Positions 1 through 7,780 of a stretch of 64,000 bases of DNA are shown in pieces (the stretch's first letter is position 1; every line of letters begins with the position of its first letter). This DNA is from Paenibacillus tepidiphilus. Its GTDB lineage: Bacteria; Bacillota; Bacilli; Paenibacillales; Paenibacillaceae. Position numbers and translations under genes: made by a program. The DNA lies in assembly GCF_008635795.1 (NCBI RefSeq), contig NZ_VWRQ01000005.1, forward strand, positions 283,625-347,624, read 5' to 3'. The notes beneath the pieces were generated by a model. The model had not been told where the DNA came from, searched no databases, and saw only the letters and a list, made by a program, of their open reading frames with translations.

Positions 1-750
1 CTTCCGCTGCTGCTTGTCGCGGATGGCGGCAAATTCCTGCACCGTGGCCTCGTCGGGATGAAGCTGGACCACTCCGCTGTCCCCGTCGATCACGAGAAAG
101 TCGCCGGTCTGAATCGGCGTGGTCAGCTTGCTCTCCAGTCCCGCTACCAGCGGAATGCCCAGAGCCCGGGCCATGATGGAGGAATGCGAGGTCTTGCCGC
201 CCATCATGGTAACGATCCCGAGCACATACACCGGATTGAGGTGGGCCAGCTGTGACGGCGACAGTTCTTTGGCTACCAGAATGTAAGGCTTAGTATCGGA
301 TGGCAGGGTCACTTCCGGCGCACCCAGCAAATGCTTCAGCAGACGGTTGCCGACATCCTTGATATCGGCCGCCCGCTCCTTCATATATTCATCATCGAGC
401 AGGTCGAACATGGCGACAAAATGGTCGATGGCTTCCTTAACGGCCACCTCTGCAGCCTTATATTGGCGTTCAATGATACCGCGAATTTCACTCATGAATA
501 CAGGATCATCCAGGATCGCCAAATGAGCGTCGAAAATGCTCGATTCCTCCGGACCGACCACCTCACGGAATTCGCGTTTGATAAATTCAATCTCATCCTT
601 GGAGGTACGGACCCCCTCGTACAGCCGCTCGAACTCCTTGGCCAGATCGACCGGGTTAATCTGTGTCTCCGGCATGCTCCATTCCCAGTTTGGCAGGACA
701 AAGGCCTTCCCGATGGCTACACCCGCTGCTGCGCCTATGCCTTGTATCAT
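1..750 (-). CDS. ptsI: PTS enzyme I (PEP-protein phosphotransferase), 5' part; runs off the window
   Basis: Enzyme I takes phosphate from PEP and passes it to HPr, the first step of all PTS sugar uptake, in the cytoplasm. About 250 N-terminal residues are present and the gene continues past base 1. The phosphohistidine region reads GGKTSHSSIMARALGIP, close to the enzyme I signature GG.TSH.AIMAR..GIP. The N-terminus MIQGIGAAAGVAIGKAF is also typical. The ATG overlaps the TGA of the upstream EIICBA gene (ATGA), so translation is probably coupled. No ptsH (HPr) gene lies between them, unlike the ptsG-ptsH-ptsI order of Bacillus. Identification is secure; the C-terminal PEP-binding half cannot be seen. 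Confidence 0.95.
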   Translation of the reverse strand, partial: MIQGIGAAAGVAIGKAFVLPNWEWSMPETQINPVDLAKEFERLYEGVRTSKDEIEFIKREFREVVGPEESSIFDAHLAILDDPVFMSEIRGIIERQYKAAEVAVKEAIDHFVAMFDLLDDEYMKERAADIKDVGNRLLKHLLGAPEVTLPSDTKPYILVAKELSPSQLAHLNPVYVLGIVTMMGGKTSHSSIMARALGIPLVAGLESKLTTPIQTGDFLVIDGDSGVVQLHPDEATVQEFAAIRDKQQRK

Positions 751-2633
751 GCGTCAATCCCTCCAACATTACTTTCGTGTAATACTACGGACATAACCGA
801 CGACTGCCCCTTTTTCACATTTTTAAATGGCCCGTAGCTCCAGGATTTCACCCGGTCCGGGTTGGTGATCACCATAGGCGTCGCCAGCGAAGCCGCATGT
901 TCGCGAAGATATCCGATGTCAAACCGTACCAGCAATTGTCCCGGCTCCACACTGTCGCCTTCCTGGACCAACGCTTCAAACGGCCCTTTGAGCTGGGAGG
1001 TATCGATACCGATATGCATCAGTACCTCCAGACCTTCCGGTGTTGAGATGCCCACGGCGTGCATGGTGGGATACACATGCATCACCTTGCCGAACACCGG
1101 CGAGACCAGCTCGCCTTTTTCCGGGAAAAAGGCCACACCGTCCCCCACCAGCTTGGCGGCAAATATATGATCCGGCACCTCCTCGATCGGCATCATCCGC
1201 CCCTGCATCGGGGCGCTGAACAGCACCTGCGGCAGATCCCGCAGCAGAAGCTTGTTAATCTCTTCGCGGATCAGCTCGGAATACGTGCCGAAGACGACCT
1301 GCACATTGCCGCCGCCCAGCTTGATGATGCCTGCGGAGCCCAGACTCTTCAAAGCTCCAGTATCTATATATCGGTCGTTGTGCACCGTTAATCTTAGACG
1401 TGTAATACAAGCCTGCACCTGCACAATGTTCTCCTTGCCGCCCAGCGCCTCCAGAATAAGTGGTGCCTGATACGGAATATTGCCCGCCCAGTCGCCCAGC
1501 TCCGAGCCTTCTTCGCGTCCCGGGGTCGGAATCTGGAACCGGCGTATCGCCCAGCGGAAGACATTGTAGTACAGAATGAAATAGCCGATGCCGATGGGGA
1601 TCAGCAGCCAGGCCCGCTGGGATAAATGCAGATTGAGAATGAAATCGATGGCTCCCGCCGAATAGGAGAAGCCATGATGAATCCCCAGTGAGTATGTCAG
1701 CAGCATTCCCAGACCTGACATTACCACATGCAGTGCGAATAAATAAGGAGATGCGAACAGGAACGCAAACTCGATTTGCTCCGATACCCCGGTCAGAAAG
1801 CAGACGGCGGCGGCGCGCACGAAGGTTTTGCGGATTTGCGGCTTGAGATCCTCCCGTGCTTCCTGGATAATTGCAAATGCAATGGCCGGCAAAGCAAACA
1901 TCATCACCGGATACAGCCCCGCCATGAACACGCCCGCTGTCGGGTCTCCGCTGAAGAAGCGCGGCAAATCCCCCTGGATTACGGCGCTGCCGTCAGGTGT
2001 AGTGAAATTGCCAAGCTGAAACCAGACCACATTATTTAGAATATGATGAAGACCGAAGGCGGTAAGTACCCGGTTCAGCACCCCGAACATAAACACACCG
2101 AAGCCGCCGGTCATTTCGATGCCCTGGAACAGTGACTCCAGCCCCCGCTGTAAGTAAGGTGAAATGCCCAGCATCGCCCAAGCGAAAAGGGCCGAGAACA
2201 AGCCCATAAACAGCAGCACAAAACGCGATCCGCCAAAGAACTGAATCGCTTCCGGCAGCTTGATATTCTTAAAGCGGTTATGCGCCACACCGGCAATGAT
2301 ACCAAGGATCACGCCGATCATCGTCGCGGGCTGCAGCTCGCCTGTACCCATATGGGTAACGATCCGGTCATAAGTGAACATTCCCGCCAGCGCCGCCAGC
2401 CCGGCCGGTCCGGCCTGATTCGACAGTCCCCACGCCACGCCGACCGCAAACAAATAAGGCATGAAATAAAAAATCCCCTGCCCCGCGTATGTAGCCACTT
2501 CCGCCACCGAAGAAAGTCCCCACGCCGACCACGGCAGACTGCCCAAACTCAGCAATATGGCCGCCGCCGGAAGCACCATGGTGGGAAGCATGATCGCTCT
2601 GCCCAGCTGCTGCAACGATCCGAGCCAATTCAA
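747..2633 (-). CDS. nagE: PTS EIICBA permease, N-acetylglucosamine/glucose type
   Basis: Membrane sugar permease that imports and phosphorylates a hexose, with IIC, IIB and IIA domains in one chain. From the TTG start (ribosome site AAAGGAGAGG seven bases upstream) it is 628 residues; an upstream GTG would add 24 residues that overlap the promoter. IIC is about residues 1-370 with about ten membrane segments. IIB (about 400-475) has its phosphocysteine in VQVQACITRLRL. IIA (about 500-628) has the active His in MHIGIDT. The segments GLHHILNNVVWFQLG and GDPTAGVFMAGLYPVMMF resemble the GlcNAc permease NagE more than PtsG, so GlcNAc is the likelier substrate, but glucose is not excluded. It overlaps ptsI by four bases. 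Confidence 0.85.
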   Translation of the reverse strand: MNWLGSLQQLGRAIMLPTMVLPAAAILLSLGSLPWSAWGLSSVAEVATYAGQGIFYFMPYLFAVGVAWGLSNQAGPAGLAALAGMFTYDRIVTHMGTGELQPATMIGVILGIIAGVAHNRFKNIKLPEAIQFFGGSRFVLLFMGLFSALFAWAMLGISPYLQRGLESLFQGIEMTGGFGVFMFGVLNRVLTAFGLHHILNNVVWFQLGNFTTPDGSAVIQGDLPRFFSGDPTAGVFMAGLYPVMMFALPAIAFAIIQEAREDLKPQIRKTFVRAAAVCFLTGVSEQIEFAFLFASPYLFALHVVMSGLGMLLTYSLGIHHGFSYSAGAIDFILNLHLSQRAWLLIPIGIGYFILYYNVFRWAIRRFQIPTPGREEGSELGDWAGNIPYQAPLILEALGGKENIVQVQACITRLRLTVHNDRYIDTGALKSLGSAGIIKLGGGNVQVVFGTYSELIREEINKLLLRDLPQVLFSAPMQGRMMPIEEVPDHIFAAKLVGDGVAFFPEKGELVSPVFGKVMHVYPTMHAVGISTPEGLEVLMHIGIDTSQLKGPFEALVQEGDSVEPGQLLVRFDIGYLREHAASLATPMVITNPDRVKSWSYGPFKNVKKGQSSVMSVVLHESNVGGIDA

Positions 2634-2661
2634 GATGACCCTCTCCTTTCTTCTATACTGA

Positions 2662-2690
2662 ATCGTAAGCGCTACTAAGGCTTTTGTCAA
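2662..2690 (-). promoter_or_regulatory. Promoter of the EIICBA-ptsI operon with overlapping cre-like site
   Basis: On the minus strand TTGACA is followed after 17 bases by TACGAT. The spacer holds AGTAGCGCTTAC, which matches about 10 of 14 positions of the CcpA consensus TGTAAGCGCTTACA. Transcription would start just upstream of the ribosome site of the TTG start, which supports that start. The cre assignment is weak. Confidence 0.55.
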
Positions 2691-2847
2691 AAGATTACGC
2701 AACACTTAGAATACCACGTTTGACGGATTGATGTGAACTTTATTTCTTGTATACCGGCTCTGCGGTTAATCTGCCTTTCGGGAGTCATCAGCGGCAATGA
2801 ACCCGCGAGTGCATAAGAGTGTTCAAGAAGGGCAACAGCATGGATTG

Positions 2848-3118
2848 CCGAAGGCCTTCAGCAAATGCGGAAGGCCAATAGCCCGATTGCTGAAGGCCAA
2901 CAGCTCCAATTGAGGGAGGCCAACAACTTCAATTGCCGAAGGCCAACAACTCCAATTGCCGAAGGCCAGCAGCTCCAATTGCGGAAGGCCTTCAGCAAAT
3001 GCGGAAGGCCAATAGCCCGATTGCTGAAGGCCAACAGCTCCAATTGCGGGAGGCCAACAACTCCAATTGCCGAAGGCCAGCAGCTCCAATTGCGGAAGGC
3101 CAGCAGCACCGATTGCTA
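2848..3118. repeat. 24-bp tandem repeat with a ~133-bp higher-order unit
   Basis: About eleven head-to-tail copies of a 24-bp unit like GAAGGCCAACAGCTCCAATT plus GCCG fill this stretch. A longer block starting CCTTCAGCAAATGCGGAAGG occurs twice about 133 bp apart, so the array grew by duplicating a multi-unit segment. The unit is a multiple of three, so open frames exist on both strands. They have no ribosome site and only low-complexity sequence, and I do not call them genes. Bases 2706-2847 hold nothing else I recognise. Confidence 0.85.
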
Positions 3119-3146
3119 TTAATGACCTCGCTAACCGCTGCTGATA

Positions 3147-3330
3147 ATTGTATTTTGTACAACTATATCCATCTATACAGGCTTTTTCCTGGCTATAGTT
3201 GTATTTTGTACAACTATTTTCTTGATTTTTAGCAGTTTGAATTCAATATGCTGATTTTAGTTGCACAAAATACATCTATTCCTCAAAGATTGGTGCATAC
3301 GTAACAAATAGTTGTACGAAATGCAGTTAT
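3147..3330. repeat. Four copies of a palindromic TAGTTGTATTTTGTACAACTA element
   Basis: Copies near 3147, 3196, 3258 and 3306 share the core TTGTATTTTGTACAACTAT, the third in inverted orientation and the fourth degenerate. Each can fold as AGTTGTA-TTTTG-TACAACT. The copies lie about 50 bp apart in AT-rich DNA without a gene. They may be small dispersed repeats or a cluster of protein-binding palindromes. Confidence 0.6.
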
Positions 3331-3343
3331 CCTTGTCATTGCA

Positions 3344-3470
3344 GATTTTTATGCACTCTTCTCCTTTTGTTAGTTACAAATTTTTATGCACTCTTCTCCT
3401 CTTGTTAGTTACAAATTTTCATACACCCTTCTCCTCTTACTAGTTACAGCTCTTCTTGCACTCTGCTCCC
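3344..3470. repeat. 35-bp tandem repeat, about 3.6 copies
   Basis: The unit begins ATTTTTATGCACTCTTCTCC and ends TTGTTAGTTACAA. Two copies are nearly identical, the third is diverged and the fourth is cut short. It adjoins the 3' end of the nuclease-like gene at 3532. No coding function is apparent. Confidence 0.75.
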
Positions 3471-3531
3471 AATGAACATGTGTTCCACCGCTTTCGCCGT
3501 ACATTTACGTTCATAAGCTTACCAGTTGAAA

Positions 3532-4200
3532 TCACCAGATTTGCCCCTGGCGCATCGCCTTCACTTCATAATAGCGCGTCCTCTCCCCCTTGCCCACTGG
3601 CTGCATCAGACTTTTCGAACAGAGCGAATCCAGCAACTTCCGCGCAGTACGAAAATTCATCCGGAGCTGTTCAGTCACATCCTTCGGCCGGATCGGCGTA
3701 CCAAGCTGCCAAGCCAGGCGGAGCACATCCTTTTCTTCAGCGCCGAGTTCAATCACGGCGGGCCTACCGGCCAAATAAGGCGCCAACGCCATCTGCAGGA
3801 GCATCATGCACACCTCGGGACGCTGCTGGATGTCATCAAAGGAGAAATGCAGCATCCCCCACCCCATCCCGGTCAGAAACGTGTCGCGGTTCAGCGCATA
3901 ACTGAATTTTTCCCGGTCCATGTCCTTAACATGACTCTGGTATCCGTCGCACTCCATGCCAAACCGTACTCCGTTCGGTGGCAGAAAGGCGAAGTCCAGA
4001 AACTGCGATTTACGGTTCCAGTCATACACCTCGTATTCCGGATGCAGATGGTCCAGCGATTCGAACAACGGCCACCATACATTTTGCAAAAAGAGTCTTT
4101 CCGCATACTGATGCCCGCGCAGCAGCCTCCCTTTCCGTTCGCCCGTCCGCAAGCCGGAATGCCGCTCGATAAACAAATGGTGCGACTCCTCAAAGCCCAT
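3532..4200 (-). CDS. DUF559-like (PD-(D/E)XK fold) protein with C-terminal winged helix
   Basis: I recognise this by pattern only. Residues about 70-150 read FLDFAF..., then MECDGYQSH, a conserved Arg/Asp-rich helix and GWGMLHFSFDDI. This is the order of DUF559/Vsr-like nuclease folds (DFAF, E-x-DG..H, GW.vL.F...d). The remaining 70 residues look like a winged helix (PKDVTEQLRMNFRTARKLLDSL). The ATG used here follows GGGAGG by eight bases; a TTG six codons upstream lacks a ribosome site. It is 222 residues and stands alone. A strong hairpin with a T-tract lies about 20 bases upstream. It could be a DNA-processing enzyme or a regulator using an inactive nuclease fold. No methyltransferase is nearby. 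Confidence 0.6.
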   Translation of the reverse strand: MGFEESHHLFIERHSGLRTGERKGRLLRGHQYAERLFLQNVWWPLFESLDHLHPEYEVYDWNRKSQFLDFAFLPPNGVRFGMECDGYQSHVKDMDREKFSYALNRDTFLTGMGWGMLHFSFDDIQQRPEVCMMLLQMALAPYLAGRPAVIELGAEEKDVLRLAWQLGTPIRPKDVTEQLRMNFRTARKLLDSLCSKSLMQPVGKGERTRYYEVKAMRQGQIW

Positions 4201-4221
4201 CTTCAATCCCTCCCGCAAAAT

Positions 4222-4261
4222 AAAAAAACGCCCTTAGCCCGCAAAAGCGGATAAGGACGTT
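4222..4261 (-). terminator. Rho-independent terminator/attenuator before the nuclease-like gene
   Basis: On the minus strand a stem of about 15 bp (AACGTCCTTATCCGC, loop TTTT, then GCGGGCTAAGGGCGTT) is followed by TTTTTTTATTTT. It sits only about 20 bases before the ATG at 4200. It either ends upstream transcription or acts as a leader attenuator. The DNA from 4262 to 4467 shows nothing else. Confidence 0.75.
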
Positions 4262-4467
4262 CTTCGTCTAGCTAAATTATAGCAGACCCGGGAGTTAAAA
4301 TATACGGCTTAAATCGGCCACGTTGGCCTAATTCATGCCCATGGAACTTTTTCCGGGCCACTGGACCTGCAGCAATAATACCTGACGAGGCATAAGCTCC
4401 GCGCAGCCAATGATCAAACCGGTAGCATGCCCTTGCAACAAACTAATGCAACTACGGTCGCAGGGTG

Positions 4468-4902
4468 CTATCCCCGGCTCCGCCCATGCATCGTGATTGC
4501 TTCTTCAACCTTGATGCAGCGGTCCATGATCGCAACCATGCCGTGGCGGGCGGCGATATCGGCCGCCTCCTGATTGATGATGCCCTGCTGCAGCCAGAGC
4601 ACACGCGCGCCGATGTCAGCGGCCTCCTGGGCTACCTCTGCACAGTATTCGCTGCGGCGGAACACATTTACGATATCCACCGGTTCTGGGATTTCAGCCA
4701 GTGTATGATAGCACTTCTCACCCAAAATCTCTCCATCTACCGTCGGATTGACCGGAATAATGCGGTAACCGCGGCTCTGCATGGCGTAAGCAACCATGTA
4801 AGAGGTGCGGTCGCTTTTGTCGGATAGGCCTACGACGGCGATATTGCCTGCAGATGCGAGAATATCGCCGATTTGCTCCCGGCTGGGGTTCTCAAAGCCC
4901 AT
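4468..4902 (-). CDS. CoA-binding domain protein (YccU family)
   Basis: A 144-residue cytoplasmic single-domain protein with a Rossmann-like nucleotide-binding fold (CoA_binding_2). The N-terminal IAVVGLSDKSDRTSYMVAYAM, GYRIIPVNP and GEKCYHTLAEIPEPVDIVNVFRR segments are family hallmarks, as is LWLQQGI. Members bind CoA in vitro; a physiological role is not established. The ATG follows AAGGGAG. It lies upstream of the nuclease-like gene on the same strand, separated by a terminator. Confidence 0.9.
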   Translation of the reverse strand: MGFENPSREQIGDILASAGNIAVVGLSDKSDRTSYMVAYAMQSRGYRIIPVNPTVDGEILGEKCYHTLAEIPEPVDIVNVFRRSEYCAEVAQEAADIGARVLWLQQGIINQEAADIAARHGMVAIMDRCIKVEEAITMHGRSRG

Positions 4903-5037
4903 TGTGATTGCTCCCTTCAGTTCATCTTCAATATGCGGCTATACGGGCTATGCGGCACACTCCTGGGCAAAAGCTTCGTGCACCCGAACAGGAACAGCCT
5001 GCTCACTCTTAGTAAACTCCGCGCCGCTTCTACATAT

Positions 5038-6330
5038 CTATTGTACCCATTCCACATCGGCGCCAAGCGCACGCAGATGATCAAAGTATTGCGGGTACGA
5101 TTTCGCAACATGATGTGCATCCTTGATCAGCAGCGGCTGACGGGCCCGTAAGCCCACCACAGTCAGTGCCATAATGACACGGTGATCGTAATGGGCGTTG
5201 ATGGTAACTCCGCCTTCAACACCCTCCGGCTGGCCGTGTACGATAATCTCATCGCGTCGCTCCTCCACCTTGGCACCGGCCCGGGTCAGCTCGGCCAGAT
5301 AGTCGGTGATCCGGTCGCATTCCTTGTAGCGCAGATTCTCTACATTATAGAAGCGGGATGTTCCTTCGGCAAATACAGCCGCTGCAACCATCGCCAGTAC
5401 AGCATCGGTTGCCGCATCGCCGTCAAATTCGACCGCCTTCAGTACGCCGGTGCCCTGCACATGCACCGTATCATTCTGGTGCGTAAGCGGGACTTCCATC
5501 ATCCGCAGCACGTCGACAATCGCCCGCTCGCCTTGCTTGCTGCGCTCAGCCAGACGTTCGATCTTCACGTCGGATTTCGTCACCGCAGCCGCTGCGAGCA
5601 CTGCTGCGGAGCCCGGGTAGTCGCCCTGTACCGTATAAGTCTTGGCTGCATAGGATTGGCCGCCCGGCACTTTGAAGGACATATAATCATCGGCCGCATG
5701 CACTACGATGCCGGCCTGCTCCAGCACCTCCAGCGTTTGTCCGATAACCACCTTGGATTTCAGATCGTCCAGCACAATAATCTCGCTGTCTTCCTCAAGC
5801 AGCGGGGTCAAGAACAGCAGTGCGCTGAGGTACTGGGAGCTGACAGCTCCGGACACCGAAATTCGTCCGCCCTTCGGAGCTCCGCCCCGGATCGTAATCG
5901 GCAGCCTGCCATTGTTGTGCTCTACTTCCACGCCAATCTGTCCCAGTGCAGCGATGAGGTCGTCATGCGGCCGCTTGCCGAGTGAATCGGGATAAGTATT
6001 CACAAACGTCACTTCTGGACTCAGGGCAGCCACCGCCATCAGAAAGCGCAGCACGGCGCCGGCGTTGCCCACATTCAGCTCTTTGACATGACGGGGATTA
6101 CGCCCGAAGCCCTGAATGACAATCTTCTCTTCATCCTCTGTCAGCACCGCTCCAAGGTCGGCGATACAGCGGCGGATAGCATCGCTGTCCTCGCTGTGTG
6201 CGGGATGATAAATCGTACTGACGCCCTCGGACAAAGCAGCGACCAGCAGGTAGCGGGTAGTGTAGTTTTTGGAGGACAACGCTCCAAATTCTCCTTGCAG
6301 GACAGGCGTAGGCCTAACGATTACGTCCAT
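5038..6330 (-). CDS. aroA: 3-phosphoshikimate 1-carboxyvinyltransferase (EPSP synthase)
   Basis: Sixth step of the shikimate pathway: shikimate-3-phosphate plus PEP gives EPSP. It is 430 residues, the normal length. The N-terminal LSSKNYTTRYLLVAAL carries the Lys and Arg that bind substrate, and the C-terminal HYDHRVIMAL is conserved. The glyphosate-contact loop, NAGTAMRP in classical enzymes, here reads NAGAVLRF near residues 88-95. This places Ala for the Thr and Phe for the Pro that govern glyphosate sensitivity. aroK lies 670 bp upstream on the same strand, interrupted by a rhodanese gene on the other strand. Confidence 0.95.
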   Translation of the reverse strand: MDVIVRPTPVLQGEFGALSSKNYTTRYLLVAALSEGVSTIYHPAHSEDSDAIRRCIADLGAVLTEDEEKIVIQGFGRNPRHVKELNVGNAGAVLRFLMAVAALSPEVTFVNTYPDSLGKRPHDDLIAALGQIGVEVEHNNGRLPITIRGGAPKGGRISVSGAVSSQYLSALLFLTPLLEEDSEIIVLDDLKSKVVIGQTLEVLEQAGIVVHAADDYMSFKVPGGQSYAAKTYTVQGDYPGSAAVLAAAAVTKSDVKIERLAERSKQGERAIVDVLRMMEVPLTHQNDTVHVQGTGVLKAVEFDGDAATDAVLAMVAAAVFAEGTSRFYNVENLRYKECDRITDYLAELTRAGAKVEERRDEIIVHGQPEGVEGGVTINAHYDHRVIMALTVVGLRARQPLLIKDAHHVAKSYPQYFDHLRALGADVEWVQ

Positions 6331-6379
6331 GGTTCAGTTCTCCTTATAGTAGGGTTAGTTATAAGTATAAGTGCCTCGT

Positions 6380-6410
6380 TTGACAGGCCATTCCACAGTT
6401 ATGGTATCAT
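6380..6410 (+). promoter_or_regulatory. Possible promoter of the rhodanese gene
   Basis: TTGACA and TATCAT are separated by 19 bases in the divergent aroA/rhodanese gap, 38 bases before the ATG. The spacing is longer than ideal. Confidence 0.35.
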
Positions 6411-6447
6411 AATAACATTCTTCACACAGAAAAGAGGAACCGCTACG

Positions 6448-6756
6448 ATGAACGATATCCCACAAGTGACGCCGCAGGAGCTGCGTGAGCGCCTGGCCAG
6501 TGGCGAGGAGCTTGTCCTGATCGATGTGCGCGAAGACGATGAGGTCGCATTCGGAATGATCGACGGTGCAGAGCATATCCCGATGGGGGAAATACCGGCA
6601 CATTCCGGTCAGCTTTCGCCCGATTCCGAGCTGGTCTTTATCTGCCGCTCCGGCGCCCGCAGCCAGCGCGTCTGCGAATATCTGCAGCAGTTTGGTCTCA
6701 AGGTCTCCAACCTTAGCGGCGGCATGATTGCCTGGAACGAGAGCGCTGAAGAGTAA
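6448..6756 (+). CDS. Single-domain rhodanese (sulfurtransferase)
   Basis: A 102-residue single rhodanese domain that carries persulfide sulfur on a cysteine. The active loop CRSGARS follows VFI, as in GlpE/YqhL-type proteins. The N-terminal VLIDVRE and the C-terminal NLSGGMIAW motifs are intact. The ATG follows AAAGAGG by about eight bases; longer frames upstream are the aroA antisense. It is transcribed alone, divergently from aroA, and its stop runs straight into the 12-bp repeat array. Confidence 0.93.
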   Translation: MNDIPQVTPQELRERLASGEELVLIDVREDDEVAFGMIDGAEHIPMGEIPAHSGQLSPDSELVFICRSGARSQRVCEYLQQFGLKVSNLSGGMIAWNESAEE

Positions 6757-6759
6757 GGT

Positions 6760-6925
6760 TTTTGAGCTGCCTCGGAGCTACAATGGAACTGTCTTCGAGC
6801 TGCCTCAGAGCTGTCTTGAACTGTCTCGGAGCTGTCTCGGAGCTGTCTCGGAGTTGCCTTGGACCTGTCTTCGAGCTGCCTCAGAGCTGCCCTGGAACTT
6901 GCTTCGAGCTGTCTTAGAGCTGCCT
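6760..6925. repeat. 12-bp tandem repeat GAGCTGTCTCGG, about 14 degenerate copies
   Basis: Immediately after the rhodanese stop there is a run of GAGCTGTCTCGG, GAGCTGCCTCAG, GAACTGTCTCGG and similar 12-mers. Because 12 is divisible by three, a frame of repeated Glu-Leu residues stays open, but it has no ribosome site. The array may form imperfect stems through GAGCT/AGCTC. The stretch lies between convergent rhodanese and aroK genes; no T-tract terminator is visible in it. Confidence 0.8.
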
Positions 6926-7002
6926 CAGGAATACCTCTATGCTGCTTTGTGTCTACAGCTCCTGCAGCTTCAGCTAATCCATCCGCAAATACGCTTAAAA
7001 GC

Positions 7003-7551
7003 TCAACCGCGGTAATGCATTAAAATATGCTGCGAGACTTCGGCTGCATTCAGCTCCGAGGTATCCACCGTGCAATGCGCGAACAAGTAGGCATCACGCC
7101 GCGAATCCATAATGGAGCGCACCTTCTCCCGCGCATTGCCGGCCAGCAGCGGCCGTCCTACATCTCCGCTCGTTCTTGCCACAATAACATCCTCCGTGGC
7201 CGTCAGCGCCACGACGAGCCCCTGTGCCAGCATCAGCTCTGCATTGCCGGGAGCCAGCGCCGCCCCTCCGCCGGTCGATATCACCTTGCCTTCGCCTTCC
7301 AGCACACGCTTCAGTGCTGCAGACTCAATGCTGCGGAAATACGCCTCGCCGCCTTCGGCAAAAATCTCCGCGATGCTCCGGCCTTCCTCCTGAACGATCA
7401 GATGATCCAGGTCCACCAGCTCATAATCCAGTTCTTCCGCAAGCATGGCGCCTACCGTCGATTTGCCCGTAGCCATCATTCCAACGAGAATAATGTTTCG
7501 CTTCCGCAGCTGCCCATCCGGTTGCACCTGTTCTTCATTGTTTAATGCCAT
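7003..7551 (-). CDS. aroK: Shikimate kinase
   Basis: ATP-dependent phosphorylation of shikimate, the step before EPSP synthase. It has 182 residues, with a P-loop GMMATGKST near residue 24, the substrate-binding DLDH and FRSIES, the STGGG loop and the lid RPLL. The ATG follows AGGAGGTAGAC. The first ~15 residues are a charged extension before the fold. aroA lies downstream on the same strand, so the two aromatic-pathway genes are close but not one obvious operon. Confidence 0.95.
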   Translation of the reverse strand: MALNNEEQVQPDGQLRKRNIILVGMMATGKSTVGAMLAEELDYELVDLDHLIVQEEGRSIAEIFAEGGEAYFRSIESAALKRVLEGEGKVISTGGGAALAPGNAELMLAQGLVVALTATEDVIVARTSGDVGRPLLAGNAREKVRSIMDSRRDAYLFAHCTVDTSELNAAEVSQHILMHYRG

Positions 7552-7708
7552 GTCTACCTCCTGGGCGCAACATTTGTCATATCATAACACAGGGGCAAAA
7601 GGTTAGACAATGCACTTCTCCCCTGCAAAACGCCCCGCCAAAGAGTGGATAAGCATGCGGTTGTTTCAATTTCTCTGCGGGTACCCGTTATATTCCTTGA
7701 GATATTGT

Positions 7709-7758
7709 AAAAAAACGGCCCAAAAGCCCCGCCGGTAGCGGAAGCCTTTCGGGCCGTT
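7709..7758 (-). terminator. Terminator of gnd
   Basis: On the minus strand AACGGCCC pairs with GGGCCGTT across a GC-rich loop that itself folds, followed by TTTTTTT. It starts about 20 bases after the gnd stop. The 7552-7708 stretch between aroK and this hairpin shows no other feature. Confidence 0.85.
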
Positions 7759-7780
7759 GTCCATTAATAGAGATCGCTGC

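Noticed and set aside
2848..3118. CRISPR array
   Set aside because: Units are contiguous or nearly so, with no unique spacers of constant length, and no cas genes are nearby.
2823..3232. Open frames of 80-100 codons on both strands in the repeat array
   Set aside because: They exist because the repeat unit is divisible by three; no ribosome site, low-complexity products, equally open on both strands.
3526..4254. Long plus-strand frame opposite the nuclease-like gene
   Set aside because: Antisense shadow; includes the terminator and has no start signals.
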